A stretch of DNA of 64,000 bases, taken from CBFHMJ01 sp965656875 (lineage in GTDB: Bacteria; Pseudomonadota; Gammaproteobacteria; Enterobacterales; Alteromonadaceae). A program made the translations under genes and the position numbers. The stretch covers positions 62,001-126,000 of the forward strand of contig CBFHMJ010000038.1 of the NCBI GenBank assembly GCA_965656875.1, given 5' to 3'. The notes under the pieces were generated by a model. That model made no database searches, was not told where the DNA came from, and was given only the letters and a program-made list of their open reading frames with translations. Below, piece by piece: positions 42,118 to 51,633 of this stretch. Positions within the stretch are counted from its first letter, which is position 1. Every line of letters starts with the position of its first letter.

Positions 42118-43128
42118 ATGCCCATGACATTTCCATACGAATTTAGCGTAGAAACAGAGTTATTCAGCCTGTATCAACAACGTATTCGCCCATTTTGGCA
42201 ACAGCATGTCACCGAAGGAAATTTTAGTGGTGTTGATAATGCCACTATTCGCTATGCCGCCTATCTCCACCCTGATGCTACCGATACCATTGTGATATCT
42301 CCCGGTCGCATTGAAGGCTATATAAAATATCAGGAACTTTTATTCGATTTAGCCAATAATGGATTTTCAGTCTTTATTATCGACCACCGTGGCCAGGGCT
42401 TCTCCAGTCGATTGTTGGAAGACGGCCATAAAGGCTATGTTGAGACGTTTTCTCATTACATTGATGACTTTGAACAATTCATCAATACTGTGGTAGAGCC
42501 AACGCTGAAAACCTCAGGTAATCCTAATAATATTCATTTATTGGCTCATTCAATGGGCGGCGCGATATCAGCGTTATATCTGGCTGAACGATCCCATCCA
42601 GTCAAGCGAGCCGTATTATCTGCTCCTATGTTTGGCATCAACACAGGGGCTATCCCAACCGTCCTTGCCAAAAACGTCAGCGTATTGTTAGAAAAACTAA
42701 CACGCATTTTTGATCAACCTGACGCCTGGTTTCCCGGCCACAAAAAGTATGAACCTCAGGCATTTGAGCGAAATATTCTGACCCATAGTGAGAACCGCTA
42801 TAGATTATTCAGACAAGTGTATGATGAGTTTCCAGATGCGCAGTTAGGCGGGATTACTATTCGCTGGCTCATTGAAGCAATAGCGGCTATGGATCATATT
42901 CCATCAGTGGTGCAACACATCAAAATACCGATGTTAATTCTGACGGCTGATGACGACACAGTCATAGAAAATACAGCTCACACCCTGATAAAAACAAAGA
43001 ATAGTGATGTTATCAGTCAGCGCCATTACGCAGGCAGTTACCACGAATTGCTATTTGAACGTGACGTAATACGTCAAGCAGCGCTCACTGACACATTAGA
43101 TTTCTTTAAAAGCGTTCAGGGTCGTTGA
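42118..43128 (+). CDS. Lysophospholipase-like alpha/beta hydrolase (PldB-type)
   Basis: This 336-residue hydrolase has the nucleophile elbow HLLAHSMGGAISALYLAER, the Asp region LILTADDDTVIEN and the His in AGSYHELLFERD, a full Ser-Asp-His triad. The opening IIDHRGQGFSSRLLEDGHKG is typical of inner-membrane lysophospholipase L2 (PldB), which cleaves lysophospholipids. No strong ribosome-binding site precedes either ATG (42118 or 42124). Its 3' end overlaps the convergent CDF gene by 23 bases. Confidence 0.87.
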   Translation: MPMTFPYEFSVETELFSLYQQRIRPFWQQHVTEGNFSGVDNATIRYAAYLHPDATDTIVISPGRIEGYIKYQELLFDLANNGFSVFIIDHRGQGFSSRLLEDGHKGYVETFSHYIDDFEQFINTVVEPTLKTSGNPNNIHLLAHSMGGAISALYLAERSHPVKRAVLSAPMFGINTGAIPTVLAKNVSVLLEKLTRIFDQPDAWFPGHKKYEPQAFERNILTHSENRYRLFRQVYDEFPDAQLGGITIRWLIEAIAAMDHIPSVVQHIKIPMLILTADDDTVIENTAHTLIKTKNSDVISQRHYAGSYHELLFERDVIRQAALTDTLDFFKSVQGR

Positions 43129-44023
43129 CCTTATGCTCTTTTCCGACAATTGAACGAGGGTCCTGATGTATTAATACGTCAATCAGGCCACAATGCTGAC
43201 GAAGCATATTTTCCACTTCATCAGCGACATGGTGAGCATCCAGTAACGTTAAATCGTCATCCATTTCAATGTGTAGCTGAATGAACTTAGTACTTCCCGC
43301 ACGGCGAGTTCTCAACTCATGCACACCGTAAACTGCTTCATGAGACATCACTAAATCAACAATCTGCTGTTGCTCCTCAGACGATAATTCTCGATCCATT
43401 AAATGCTGAGCGCTTTCTTTTGCAATATCAAATGCTCCCATCATCAGGTAAATCGCGACGAGAATAGCGATAATGCCATCGGCATAAATAAAGCCACGAG
43501 ATGAAAGCCACAAAGCGGCTAACACAGCAAGATTTAACAGAATGTCACCACGATAATGAAGTGAATCGGCCTTAATCGCAACGGAGCCAGTTTTGCGCAC
43601 CACAACGGACTGAAAAATCACAAGACCTATAGTAATGCCAATCGAAGCCAGCGTAACCAGCATCCCAACAGGTAACGCCTGAACCGGTTCAGGATTCATG
43701 ATCCTGTCGGCAGAGTGAAACAGTAGCAATAATGAAGAACCCGCGATAAACGCCGACTGAGCCAATCCGGCCAGCGACTCAGCTTTACCGTGTCCAAATC
43801 GATGTTCGTCATCAGCGGGTTGTAATGAATAACGAATCACAAAGAAGTTGATTAATGACGCAGCTACATCGAGTAATGAGTCGGTCAGTGAAGCCAGCAA
43901 GCTGGTCGATCCCGTTTCAATCCATGCGTAAACTTTTATTGCTATCAAAGTAATAGCAGAAACAATAGCCATCATACTGGCCAGTTTTACCCAATAGCTG
44001 TATTCGTGTTTATCTGATGTCAT
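43106..44023 (-). CDS. Cation-diffusion-facilitator efflux protein (FieF-like)
   Basis: This 305-residue protein exports divalent cations (Zn, Fe) in exchange for protons. It has six membrane helices with the site SLTDSLLDVAASLINF and KADSLHYRGDILLN, the cytoplasmic link HRFGHGKAESLAGL, and a C-terminal metal-binding domain with HIEMDDDLTLLDAHHVADEV. These Asp/His patterns match FieF/YiiP. The ATG at 44023 is used; an upstream GTG at 44038 is possible. It converges with the PldB-like gene. Confidence 0.9.
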   Translation of the reverse strand: MTSDKHEYSYWVKLASMMAIVSAITLIAIKVYAWIETGSTSLLASLTDSLLDVAASLINFFVIRYSLQPADDEHRFGHGKAESLAGLAQSAFIAGSSLLLLFHSADRIMNPEPVQALPVGMLVTLASIGITIGLVIFQSVVVRKTGSVAIKADSLHYRGDILLNLAVLAALWLSSRGFIYADGIIAILVAIYLMMGAFDIAKESAQHLMDRELSSEEQQQIVDLVMSHEAVYGVHELRTRRAGSTKFIQLHIEMDDDLTLLDAHHVADEVENMLRQHCGLIDVLIHQDPRSIVGKEHKVNDPERF

Positions 44024-44086
44024 GTGGCTAATGAACACTCTCCGCGCTTAATGCAAACCATACTGCGATCAATAAATTCTGGAAGA

Positions 44087-44545
44087 TTAAATTCCACCGG
44101 TAAAGCCGACCTGACGCCAGGCTTCATAGCTGATAATAGCAACCGTATTTGACAGATTGAGGCTTCTCGCTTCCGGCATCATAGGAACACGAATACGTTC
44201 ATGAACGCCATTACGCACATCGTCAGGTAAACCCGCTGTTTCAGAGCCAAACAACAACACGTCTTCATCCTGATAAACCGGCTGAGTATGAGGAATTGAT
44301 CCTTTTGTCGTACACGCGAAGATTCGTCTGTCACCCATCGCCTGTTCAAATGCTTCATAATTTTTGTGGATCGTGACACGCGCTAAATCAGAGTAATCCA
44401 GACTGGCACGACGCAGTTGTTTCTCTTCCAGACTGAACCCTAAAGGCTCGATAAGATGAAGTGCAAACCCATTATTGGAGCAAAGACGAATAATATTGCC
44501 GGTATTCGGCGCGATCTGAGGTTCAAATAACGCGATATGAAACAT
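44087..44545 (-). CDS. trmL: tRNA (cytidine/uridine(34)-2'-O)-methyltransferase
   Basis: This 152-residue SPOUT methyltransferase methylates the wobble ribose of tRNA-Leu species. Conserved elements are IAPNTGNIIRLCSNNGFALH, the following LIEPLGFSLEEKQLRRASLDY, and the trefoil-knot motifs LLFGSETAGLP and SLNLSNTVAIISYEAWRQ. It is the minimal TrmL length. It is encoded next to gpsA on the same strand with a 91-base gap, a common gammaproteobacterial neighbourhood. Confidence 0.95.
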   Translation of the reverse strand: MFHIALFEPQIAPNTGNIIRLCSNNGFALHLIEPLGFSLEEKQLRRASLDYSDLARVTIHKNYEAFEQAMGDRRIFACTTKGSIPHTQPVYQDEDVLLFGSETAGLPDDVRNGVHERIRVPMMPEARSLNLSNTVAIISYEAWRQVGFTGGI

Positions 44546-44636
44546 AAAAATCTCGAATTAGAAAGTAGGATCAACAAGAGTGTTGCTGCGGGAAAGGTAA
44601 ATAACTTTTTGAGGAATCACAAGGGACGAGTGACAA

Positions 44637-45653
44637 TCACTCTGCTTTTTTCTCACGACCAAGCAATGCTTTCGCCGCTTTTCTTACATCATTCCCTTGA
44701 TACAACACACCGTAGATTTGTTCGGTGATAGGCATTTCAACGCCATGTCGCTGAGCTAACAAATAAACTTCTTTCGTGTTTCGGAAGCCTTCCACAACCT
44801 GACCAATATCAGTAATTGCATCATCTACTGAATTACCCAGCCCAAGCGCCAGTCCAAATCGGCGATTTCTGGATTGATTGTCCGTACAGGTCAGTACTAA
44901 ATCACCCAGTCCAGCCATTCCCATGAAAGTCTCTGGTTTCGCACCTAACGCAACACCCAGTCTGCTCATTTCAACCAAACCACGAGTAATCAATGCTGTT
45001 CGAGCATTAGCACCAAAACCTATGCCATCCGCCATACCTGCACCAATAGCAATCACATTCTTCACTGCGCCACCCAGTTGCACGCCAACCATATCGTTAT
45101 TGGTATAAACTCGCATCGTCTTCTCACAATGCAACAGATCAGATATTTCCTGAATCAGCGTATCGCTGTCAGATGAAAGTGAAATTGCAGTCGGTAGTCC
45201 TTTCGCCATTTCTTTAGCAAAAGTAGGCCCCGATAAAACCCCCAACGCTCGCTCTTCACCCAGGACTTCTCTTGCCGCTTCATGTAATAAACGACCGGTG
45301 TCAGGCTCCAGGCCTTTTGTCGCCCACAACACAACAGCATCGTCACATAACACGGGCTGAATCCCGGTTAACAGTTCGACAAACGCATGGCTTGGTACAA
45401 CAACCAGAATATGTTTACTTGCAGCAACAGCACTGTGTAGATCACTGGTGACAGTTAACGTATCAGGGAAAGGACTATCAGGAAGGTATTTGTGGTTAGT
45501 TCGCTGCTGTTGCAGTTGACTAACATGCTCGGGGTCTCGACCCCAAAGAAGTGTTTTATTGCCATTCCTGGCAAAACACAATGCGAGCGCAGTACCATAA
45601 GAGCCTGCACCCAGCACTGTGATATCGGCTGAACATGAAGTATCTGTCATCAT
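44637..45653 (-). CDS. gpsA: Glycerol-3-phosphate dehydrogenase [NAD(P)+]
   Basis: This 338-residue enzyme reduces dihydroxyacetone phosphate to sn-glycerol 3-phosphate for phospholipid synthesis. The Rossmann motif is ITVLGAGSYGTALALCFAR, followed by VLSGPTFAKEMAKGLPTA and the catalytic Lys in GGAVKNVIAIGAGM, with the substrate-binding GLGDLVLTCTDNQSRNRRFG. It lies 28 bases after secB, the same order as in E. coli (secB-gpsA). The start may be either of two adjacent ATGs. Confidence 0.97.
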   Translation of the reverse strand: MMTDTSCSADITVLGAGSYGTALALCFARNGNKTLLWGRDPEHVSQLQQQRTNHKYLPDSPFPDTLTVTSDLHSAVAASKHILVVVPSHAFVELLTGIQPVLCDDAVVLWATKGLEPDTGRLLHEAAREVLGEERALGVLSGPTFAKEMAKGLPTAISLSSDSDTLIQEISDLLHCEKTMRVYTNNDMVGVQLGGAVKNVIAIGAGMADGIGFGANARTALITRGLVEMSRLGVALGAKPETFMGMAGLGDLVLTCTDNQSRNRRFGLALGLGNSVDDAITDIGQVVEGFRNTKEVYLLAQRHGVEMPITEQIYGVLYQGNDVRKAAKALLGREKKAE

Positions 45654-45681
45654 ATGTCAGTAATGCTCAGCCGGATCGCAA

Positions 45682-46182
45682 TTATACGTCAGCCTGAACT
45701 ACTTCGTCAGAAGCAGGAGCAGCTTGTTGTTGGTTTTGAACGTATTGTGCGAATAATGCGTCGAAGTTAACTGGAGCAAGGTTAAGTTGTGGGAAAGTAC
45801 CACGGTTAACCATGTTAGAAACAGTTTCACGCGCATATGGGAAAAGAAGGTTCGGGCAGAATGCACCAAGAGTGTGAGCCATGTTTTGCTCAGGCATGTT
45901 TTCAACAGTGAAGATACCAGCTTGTTGAACTTCACAAAGGAATGCCGTTTCTTCGCCCATTTTAGCTGTAACAGTTAAAGAAAGGATTACTTCAAAAACA
46001 CCTTCTTCAAGCTTGTTGCTACGAGTATCAAGATCCAGTTTTACTTCTGGTTTCCACTCTTTTTTGAAGATTTCTGGTGAGTTTGGCGTCTCGAAAGAAA
46101 CATCTTTCGTGTAGATACGCTGGATATTGAACTGAGGAGCTGTTTGCTCAGCTGCGCCATTAGCTTGATTTTCTTCTGCCAT
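45682..46182 (-). CDS. secB: Protein-export chaperone SecB
   Basis: This 166-residue cytoplasmic chaperone keeps preproteins unfolded and delivers them to SecA. The sequence follows the family closely: FNIQRIYTKDVSFETPNSPE, then FLCEVQQAGIFTVENM, LGAFCPNLLFPYARETVSNM and FPQLNLAPVNFDALF. AGGAAG precedes the ATG. It lies between grxC and gpsA as in E. coli. The Q/A-rich C-terminal tail (QQQAAPASD) is normal for the family. Confidence 0.97.
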   Translation of the reverse strand: MAEENQANGAAEQTAPQFNIQRIYTKDVSFETPNSPEIFKKEWKPEVKLDLDTRSNKLEEGVFEVILSLTVTAKMGEETAFLCEVQQAGIFTVENMPEQNMAHTLGAFCPNLLFPYARETVSNMVNRGTFPQLNLAPVNFDALFAQYVQNQQQAAPASDEVVQADV

Positions 46183-46324
46183 GATAACTTCCTAACTAAA
46201 TAAATTTAAAATTGAATGATTTAAAACTGATAACGCTTCGAATCCCACCTGCAAGGTAGCGGCTGACTGTTTATCGGTTTTATTCTTTACCTACGCCTTA
46301 CTTCTTCGAATGAAGCGACTAAAA

Positions 46325-46579
46325 CTATTTCAGTAACGGCTCTAATTGCCCTTGAGATTCCAGGGCCATCATGTCGTCACACCCACCAATGTGTTTGTCA
46401 TTGATGAAAATTTGTGGAACCGTAAACCCACCATTCGCACGTTCAGTCATTTCTGAACGAAGCTCAGGTTCCTGATCTACACGATGCTCCTGATATGACA
46501 CATTCTTTTCATCCAGTAGCGCCTTCGCTCGAACGCAATACGGGCAATATGCCATGGTATAAATTTCTACATTAGCCAA
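46325..46579 (-). CDS. grxC: Glutaredoxin 3 (GrxC), TTG start
   Basis: This 84-residue glutaredoxin has the redox site CPYC in YTMAYCPYCVRAKALLDEK, the cis-Pro loop GFTVPQIFINDKHIGGCDD and the expected length of GrxC. It reduces disulfides with glutathione. The only start giving a full fold is TTG at 46579, supported by GAGG seven bases upstream; the next Met (codon 9) would delete the first strand. It lies between yibN and secB. Confidence 0.95.
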   Translation of the reverse strand: MANVEIYTMAYCPYCVRAKALLDEKNVSYQEHRVDQEPELRSEMTERANGGFTVPQIFINDKHIGGCDDMMALESQGQLEPLLK

Positions 46580-46706
46580 AACAACACCTCATTACATCAA
46601 TCATTTTCGTTCTGTCATCAGCCTGAAAGCGGTCCATGTAATGAAGGTCTAAAATCGTTGCGCAACGGCTAACCTAAATCGTTTCAGGCGATTATTCCGG
46701 TCGTGA

Positions 46707-47141
46707 CTATTTCTTAGATTTGACTATGGGTAAACCCGCACCAATCCAGGCGTTCATTCCACCCTGAAGTAAGCTAACACTTTCAAAGCCTTGTTTAACT
46801 AACTTAGATGCGACACCGGAGGCAGTAACCCCAGCCATACAGACCACTATAATGGGTTTGTTTTTTTCCTTTTCAAGGGCTGAAAAATCATTTTGATGAA
46901 ATTTTTCCATCTCAATGTGGCGAGAGCCTGCAATATGTCCAGCCGTAAATTCTTTTCTCGTTCTGATATCGACAACCAGTGCATCATTACGGTTAACCGC
47001 CAGGGTTAACTCATTAGGAGATAAATATTTTACGGCTGAAAAAGCACTTTTAACGAAGCTCATTACCAGGGCGATGAATATTGCGACCCACCCCAGCGAT
47101 AAAATGTAGTGGTTACCCACAAACTCTATAACCTGGTCCAC
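46707..47141 (-). CDS. yibN: Membrane-anchored rhodanese-like protein YibN
   Basis: This 144-residue protein has an N-terminal membrane helix (LSLGWVAIFIALVMSFV) and a cytoplasmic rhodanese domain with the active-site loop VVCMAGVTASGVASKL. The GTG at 47141 is preferred over TTG at 47153 because GGAG lies six bases upstream, and it yields MDQVIEFVGNHYILS, which aligns with E. coli YibN and its length. Its sulfurtransferase activity is uncertain. It is first in the yibN-grxC-secB-gpsA row. Confidence 0.9.
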   Translation of the reverse strand: MDQVIEFVGNHYILSLGWVAIFIALVMSFVKSAFSAVKYLSPNELTLAVNRNDALVVDIRTRKEFTAGHIAGSRHIEMEKFHQNDFSALEKEKNKPIIVVCMAGVTASGVASKLVKQGFESVSLLQGGMNAWIGAGLPIVKSKK

Positions 47142-47359
47142 CTGTTTCTCCAAAAATCCAGCGGTTGTTCTTATACGGCGCAGGAGTATAACGTAAACCT
47201 TTCATCTAATCACCTGGCAAACGTCGGGCGTCCGTTTCTGTGAATATGCCAAAAAGCCTTATCGAACAATATATTCCACTGCAAACTGGATAATTTACTG
47301 CCAAGCATTTAAAAACAAGGTAAAATTTCGCCGTTTTCATTAACCAATTCGGAGTCGAC

Positions 47360-48898
47360 ATGTCGCTTAAAAAAAAGCCACTGGTATTGTTAATTCTTGA
47401 TGGATGGGGTTACCGGGAAGATACATCATTCAACGCCATTCATACCGCAAATACACCAGTTCTTGACGATCTGACAGCACGCTACCCTAACACGTTGATT
47501 TCCGGTTCAGGTATGGACGTAGGCCTGCCGCACGGTCAGATGGGTAACTCCGAAGTTGGGCATATTAACCTGGGTTCGGGCCGTATCGTTTATCAAGACT
47601 TTACTCGTATTTCCAAAGCTATCCTCGATGGCGATTTCTTCAAAAATGACGTTCTGATAAACAACCTTAACGCCGCAATTTCTAACGACAATGCTGTACA
47701 CATTATGGGATTGTTATCACCCGGCGGCGTTCACAGTCACCTTGATCATATTCTTGGCATGATCAAAATGGCCCACCAACAAGGAGCCAAACAGATTTAT
47801 TTCCACGGTTTTCTTGATGGACGAGACACACCGCCACGCAGTGCGGCGGAGTCCATTAAAGCAGTAGACGAACTATTTGCAGAATTAGGCACGGGTAAAA
47901 CAGCAACCATTATCGGTCGTTATTACGCAATGGATCGGGATCAACGCTGGGATCGCATCGAAACGGCCTGGGACATGCTAACCCGTGGCGAAGCACCATT
48001 CACAGCTGACAATGCACTTGCCGGACTTGAAGCTGCTTATCAACGTGATGAAAATGACGAATTCGTTCAAGCAACCATTATTGGTGATGCCGCCCCGATT
48101 CAGGATGGCGATGCGGTATTCTTTATGAATTTCCGTGCTGACCGAGCCAGAGAAATTACTCGCGCCTTTGTTGATACTGATTTCACTGGCTTTGACCGTA
48201 AACAACGTCCTGAACTGGCCGGTTTTGTGATGCTGACAGAATATGCCGACGATATCGATACTGATGTGGCATTTCCAAAAGAACCGTTAGTAAACGTAAT
48301 GGGCGACTGGTTAGCACAACATAACAAAACTCAATTACGTATTTCTGAAACTGAAAAATACGCCCACGTAACCTTTTTCTTCAATGGGGGTCAGGAACAA
48401 GCATTTTCCGGCGAAGATCGTGAATTGATCCCTTCTCCGAAAGTGGCAACCTATGATTTACAGCCTGAAATGAATTCCACGCTGTTGACAGACAAACTCG
48501 TCGCCGCCATCGAAAGTCAGCAATACGATACTATCATTTGTAATTATCCAAATGGCGATATGGTTGGACACACTGGTGTTTTCGACGCGGCTGTAAAAGC
48601 CTGTGAAGCCGTTGATTCTTGCATCGGACGAGTCGTAAAAGCCCTGCAACACGTTGGTGGTGAATGCTTGATTACCGCCGATCATGGAAATGCCGAGCAA
48701 ATGGTAGATACATCAACCGAACAGGCTCATACCGCTCACACCAGCGAGCCGGTCCCACTAATTTATGTTGGCCGTGATGCATCATTTATTGATAATCATG
48801 AATACAAGCTGAGCGATATTGCACCAACGATGCTGAGTCTGATGAATATGGACATCCCACCAGAAATGACGGGACAAAGCTTACTTAAGCTGCAATAG
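47360..48898 (+). CDS. gpmI: Cofactor-independent phosphoglycerate mutase
   Basis: This 512-residue glycolytic enzyme interconverts 3- and 2-phosphoglycerate using two Mn ions. The first metal site is LLILDGWGYRE, and the phosphorylated Ser64 is in GQMGNSEVGHINLGSGR. Later metal ligands are in IICNYPNGDMVGHTG and LITADHGNAEQMVD. GGAG lies five bases before the ATG. It is divergent from yibN and precedes envC, the usual gammaproteobacterial arrangement. Confidence 0.97.
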   Translation: MSLKKKPLVLLILDGWGYREDTSFNAIHTANTPVLDDLTARYPNTLISGSGMDVGLPHGQMGNSEVGHINLGSGRIVYQDFTRISKAILDGDFFKNDVLINNLNAAISNDNAVHIMGLLSPGGVHSHLDHILGMIKMAHQQGAKQIYFHGFLDGRDTPPRSAAESIKAVDELFAELGTGKTATIIGRYYAMDRDQRWDRIETAWDMLTRGEAPFTADNALAGLEAAYQRDENDEFVQATIIGDAAPIQDGDAVFFMNFRADRAREITRAFVDTDFTGFDRKQRPELAGFVMLTEYADDIDTDVAFPKEPLVNVMGDWLAQHNKTQLRISETEKYAHVTFFFNGGQEQAFSGEDRELIPSPKVATYDLQPEMNSTLLTDKLVAAIESQQYDTIICNYPNGDMVGHTGVFDAAVKACEAVDSCIGRVVKALQHVGGECLITADHGNAEQMVDTSTEQAHTAHTSEPVPLIYVGRDASFIDNHEYKLSDIAPTMLSLMNMDIPPEMTGQSLLKLQ

Positions 48899-48917
48899 CA
48901 CTAAACTGACACACTAT

Positions 48918-50105
48918 ATGAAGTTTAAATCTCAGTTAATTCACACAATGGGTTCTGTCCGGGGGCTATTTTCAGCCGCCCGGCTTCCTGGTTTACTTTG
49001 TTTATCTTTGCTGACATTACCTGCGTCATTTGCAGCGGACAAACAAGCACAGGAAGAGCAGCTGGAACATGTAAAACAACGAATCAAACAAACCCAGACA
49101 CTGATTGCTAATCAGCAAAAAGCAGGACAGCAATTAGAAGAAGCCCTGAAGCTCGCCGAGAAACAAATCGCTGATGTTGCTCGAACACTCGTTGAAACCC
49201 GACAAAAACGTGCTCAGACTGAACATCGTCAGGAGCAGTTGGATGATCAGAATGTTGAACTGAGAACCGAGAAAAAGAAGCACCAAAAAGCGCTGTCAAA
49301 ACAACTGGCCAGTGCCTACATGACGGGTACTCACGACTACAGCAAAATGCTGTTCAATCAGCAAAACCCAGCCTTATTTGAGCGAACACTTAGCTATTAC
49401 CAATACCTGAATAATGCCCGGACAGATAACCTCGAAGCATTACAAAAAATTCAGGAACAACTGGAGCAGGTAAAAACAGAGCTTGAATCCACTCACCGTG
49501 AATTAACATCCATCATCGCAGAACAAACACAACAGCAAGCTAATCTGAATCAGTACCAGGCCGAGCGGAAGAAAACCCTGGTGTCACTTAAACGTTCCAT
49601 TAAATCAGAACAGGAACAACTGGTTCAGTTACGCGACAATGAACAGGCACTGGCAGACGCAATCGCCAGAATCCAGGAATTAGCCCTGGTGCCTATCAAG
49701 CTGGAAGGCTTAAAACCACTAAAAGGCAAACTTAGCTGGCCTGCAGGCGGAAAAATTCGTCATCGTTTTGGTCATCGACGTCATGGCCGCTTAAAGTGGA
49801 AAGGAGTCATGATCAATAGTGAATCCGGCACACCAATCAAAACAATCCATCATGGTCAGGTGCTGTTTTCTGACTGGATGAAAGGATTCGGCTGGGTAAT
49901 TGTTATCGATCATGGCGATGGGTATATGTCGTTGTACGGACACAATCAGACGCTACTTAAATCTGTCGGAGAAAAAGTTGAAGCAGGTGAACCTATCGCA
50001 TTAGCAGGACAAAGCGGCGGACAAGACTCCTCTGGTCTATACTTTGAGATACGTCATCAAGGCAAGGCAATCAATCCGGCTTTGTGGTGCAAAAGACAAG
50101 TTTGA
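48918..50105 (+). CDS. envC: Murein hydrolase activator EnvC
   Basis: This 395-residue periplasmic protein activates the amidases AmiA and AmiB at the division site. It has a signal peptide (up to about PASFAADKQ), a long coiled coil (residues about 40-260, rich in E/Q/K heptads) and a degenerate LytM/M23 domain at the C-terminus beginning LSWPAGGKIRHRFGHRRHGR. Several zinc ligands of true M23 peptidases are replaced, as is typical for EnvC. It lies 19 bases after gpmI. Confidence 0.94.
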   Translation: MKFKSQLIHTMGSVRGLFSAARLPGLLCLSLLTLPASFAADKQAQEEQLEHVKQRIKQTQTLIANQQKAGQQLEEALKLAEKQIADVARTLVETRQKRAQTEHRQEQLDDQNVELRTEKKKHQKALSKQLASAYMTGTHDYSKMLFNQQNPALFERTLSYYQYLNNARTDNLEALQKIQEQLEQVKTELESTHRELTSIIAEQTQQQANLNQYQAERKKTLVSLKRSIKSEQEQLVQLRDNEQALADAIARIQELALVPIKLEGLKPLKGKLSWPAGGKIRHRFGHRRHGRLKWKGVMINSESGTPIKTIHHGQVLFSDWMKGFGWVIVIDHGDGYMSLYGHNQTLLKSVGEKVEAGEPIALAGQSGGQDSSGLYFEIRHQGKAINPALWCKRQV

Positions 50106-50164
50106 TATCAAGGACTTCTTTCGTTGACTGAAGTTCTGAAGGTCAACTGACCGTAGTTTTTCCA

Positions 50165-50197
50165 CCCCGGCTTTGCTTTGCAAAACCGGGGTTTTTT
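50165..50197 (+). terminator. Terminator between envC and the S41 peptidase gene
   Basis: CCCCGG (50165-50170) pairs with CCGGGG (50186-50191), with an inner TTTG/CAAA helix, followed by TTTTTT (50192-50197). The ATG of the next gene follows the T-tract immediately, so GGGG of the stem is also its only ribosome-binding site. Confidence 0.85.
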
Positions 50198-51544
50198 ATG
50201 GTTCGTCTGATCGTTACTATCTGCTGTTCTATGTTACTTGCTCTGCCGCTTTATTCCGATGTAACGTTCAATCAGAAGGTCGCGATTGCCAGCATGGCTG
50301 CGTCCTCCCATCCTCTGGAAACCCGAAAAACTAACGAGTTAACCGAATCATCCTCGACTCACCAATCTTCACAATCAGCGTCACCACGTTTTTTTCATGA
50401 ACATGCCATTCATCAATCTCCTGTATTCACTCCCATATTAATCAGTCAGATACTGGCTCAACTGGACAACTACTATATTGATGAAGTGAATACTGACCAG
50501 ATGATGGAAAAAGCACTGAAAACCATGTTTAGCCAACTCGACCCGTATTCAACCTATCTTAATGAAACTGAACTGAAAGATATGTTTAGCCTGGCAAATG
50601 GTCACTACACCGGATTAGGTGTGGAACTGGATCTCGATGGTCAGCAGGTGATCATTGCCGATGTGTTTAAACACTCTCCCGCAGAAAATGCTGGTATACC
50701 AAAGGGTGCAACACTAATGGCCATCAATGGTGTAGACATCACAGCCGATAATCTTGATCAGGTTTCAAAAATTATCGATGAAGATGAAGGACAGACATTA
50801 CTGGTAACCTGGCAATCACCAACAAATCGAGCAATTCATCAATCCCGAATTTCACCTGCAACCATCATGATTGACAGTGTGAACACTGAGCGCCATAAAC
50901 ATAGTATTGGTTACGCCAGAATCACCAGCTTTCAGGCGAATACAGCCGATAAACTGGCTGAATCGTTACTACGCCTTCATCAGCAAGACCAACTGGCAGG
51001 CATCGTTTTGGATCTCAGAAATAATCCTGGTGGCGTTCTGGACAGTGCCGTGGAAGTAAGCGACTTGTTTTTAAACAGTGGCAATATCGTCAGCACAAAA
51101 GGACGCTACAGAGGTGCTAATCAGGAGTTTCAGGCCACACCTGGCGAGTTATTCGCTTCACTACCTATCGTTGTTTTAATCAACGCAAAGTCAGCATCCG
51201 CAGCAGAAATTGTTGCAGGCGCACTAAAAGCACACGAGAGAGCGATTATTGTTGGAACAACCAGCTATGGCAAAGGCTCCGTTCAGTCGCTTATTCCAGT
51301 TGGCGATGGCAGTACCGCCATCAAACTAACGACTGCGATCTACTTTACGCCCGATGGTCGTTCAATCGATGGTAAAGGAATCACACCCGACATTACAATT
51401 AATCAGGCAATAGAATCAGCCCCTGCTCAGGTCATTATTCAGAACAATCAATACCTGACGGCCGACGTGAATTTACAGTCAGAACAAGACAGACAACTCG
51501 CTATTGCACGAGAAATAATCAAGCAGCGAGGGAGTTCACGATAA
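50198..51544 (+). CDS. S41-family C-terminal processing peptidase
   Basis: This 448-residue periplasmic serine protease has a signal peptide (MVRLIVTICCSMLLALPLYS), a PDZ domain (GLGVELDLDGQQVIIADVF, then SPAENAGIPKGATLMAING) and the tail-specific protease domain. The catalytic Ser is in NAKSASAAEIVAGAL and Lys in TSYGKGSVQSLIP. Such CtpA-like proteases lie between envC and yibQ in many Gammaproteobacteria and are linked to murein control. The start sits directly behind a terminator; see findings. Confidence 0.92.
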   Translation: MVRLIVTICCSMLLALPLYSDVTFNQKVAIASMAASSHPLETRKTNELTESSSTHQSSQSASPRFFHEHAIHQSPVFTPILISQILAQLDNYYIDEVNTDQMMEKALKTMFSQLDPYSTYLNETELKDMFSLANGHYTGLGVELDLDGQQVIIADVFKHSPAENAGIPKGATLMAINGVDITADNLDQVSKIIDEDEGQTLLVTWQSPTNRAIHQSRISPATIMIDSVNTERHKHSIGYARITSFQANTADKLAESLLRLHQQDQLAGIVLDLRNNPGGVLDSAVEVSDLFLNSGNIVSTKGRYRGANQEFQATPGELFASLPIVVLINAKSASAAEIVAGALKAHERAIIVGTTSYGKGSVQSLIPVGDGSTAIKLTTAIYFTPDGRSIDGKGITPDITINQAIESAPAQVIIQNNQYLTADVNLQSEQDRQLAIAREIIKQRGSSR

Positions 51545-51633
51545 CAGGATTGGTATTACTAAAACGATCCGCTATGATGGCGACACAATAATTAATACAC
51601 CGCTTTCCAGCGCCGTCATATACATTGGGATCT

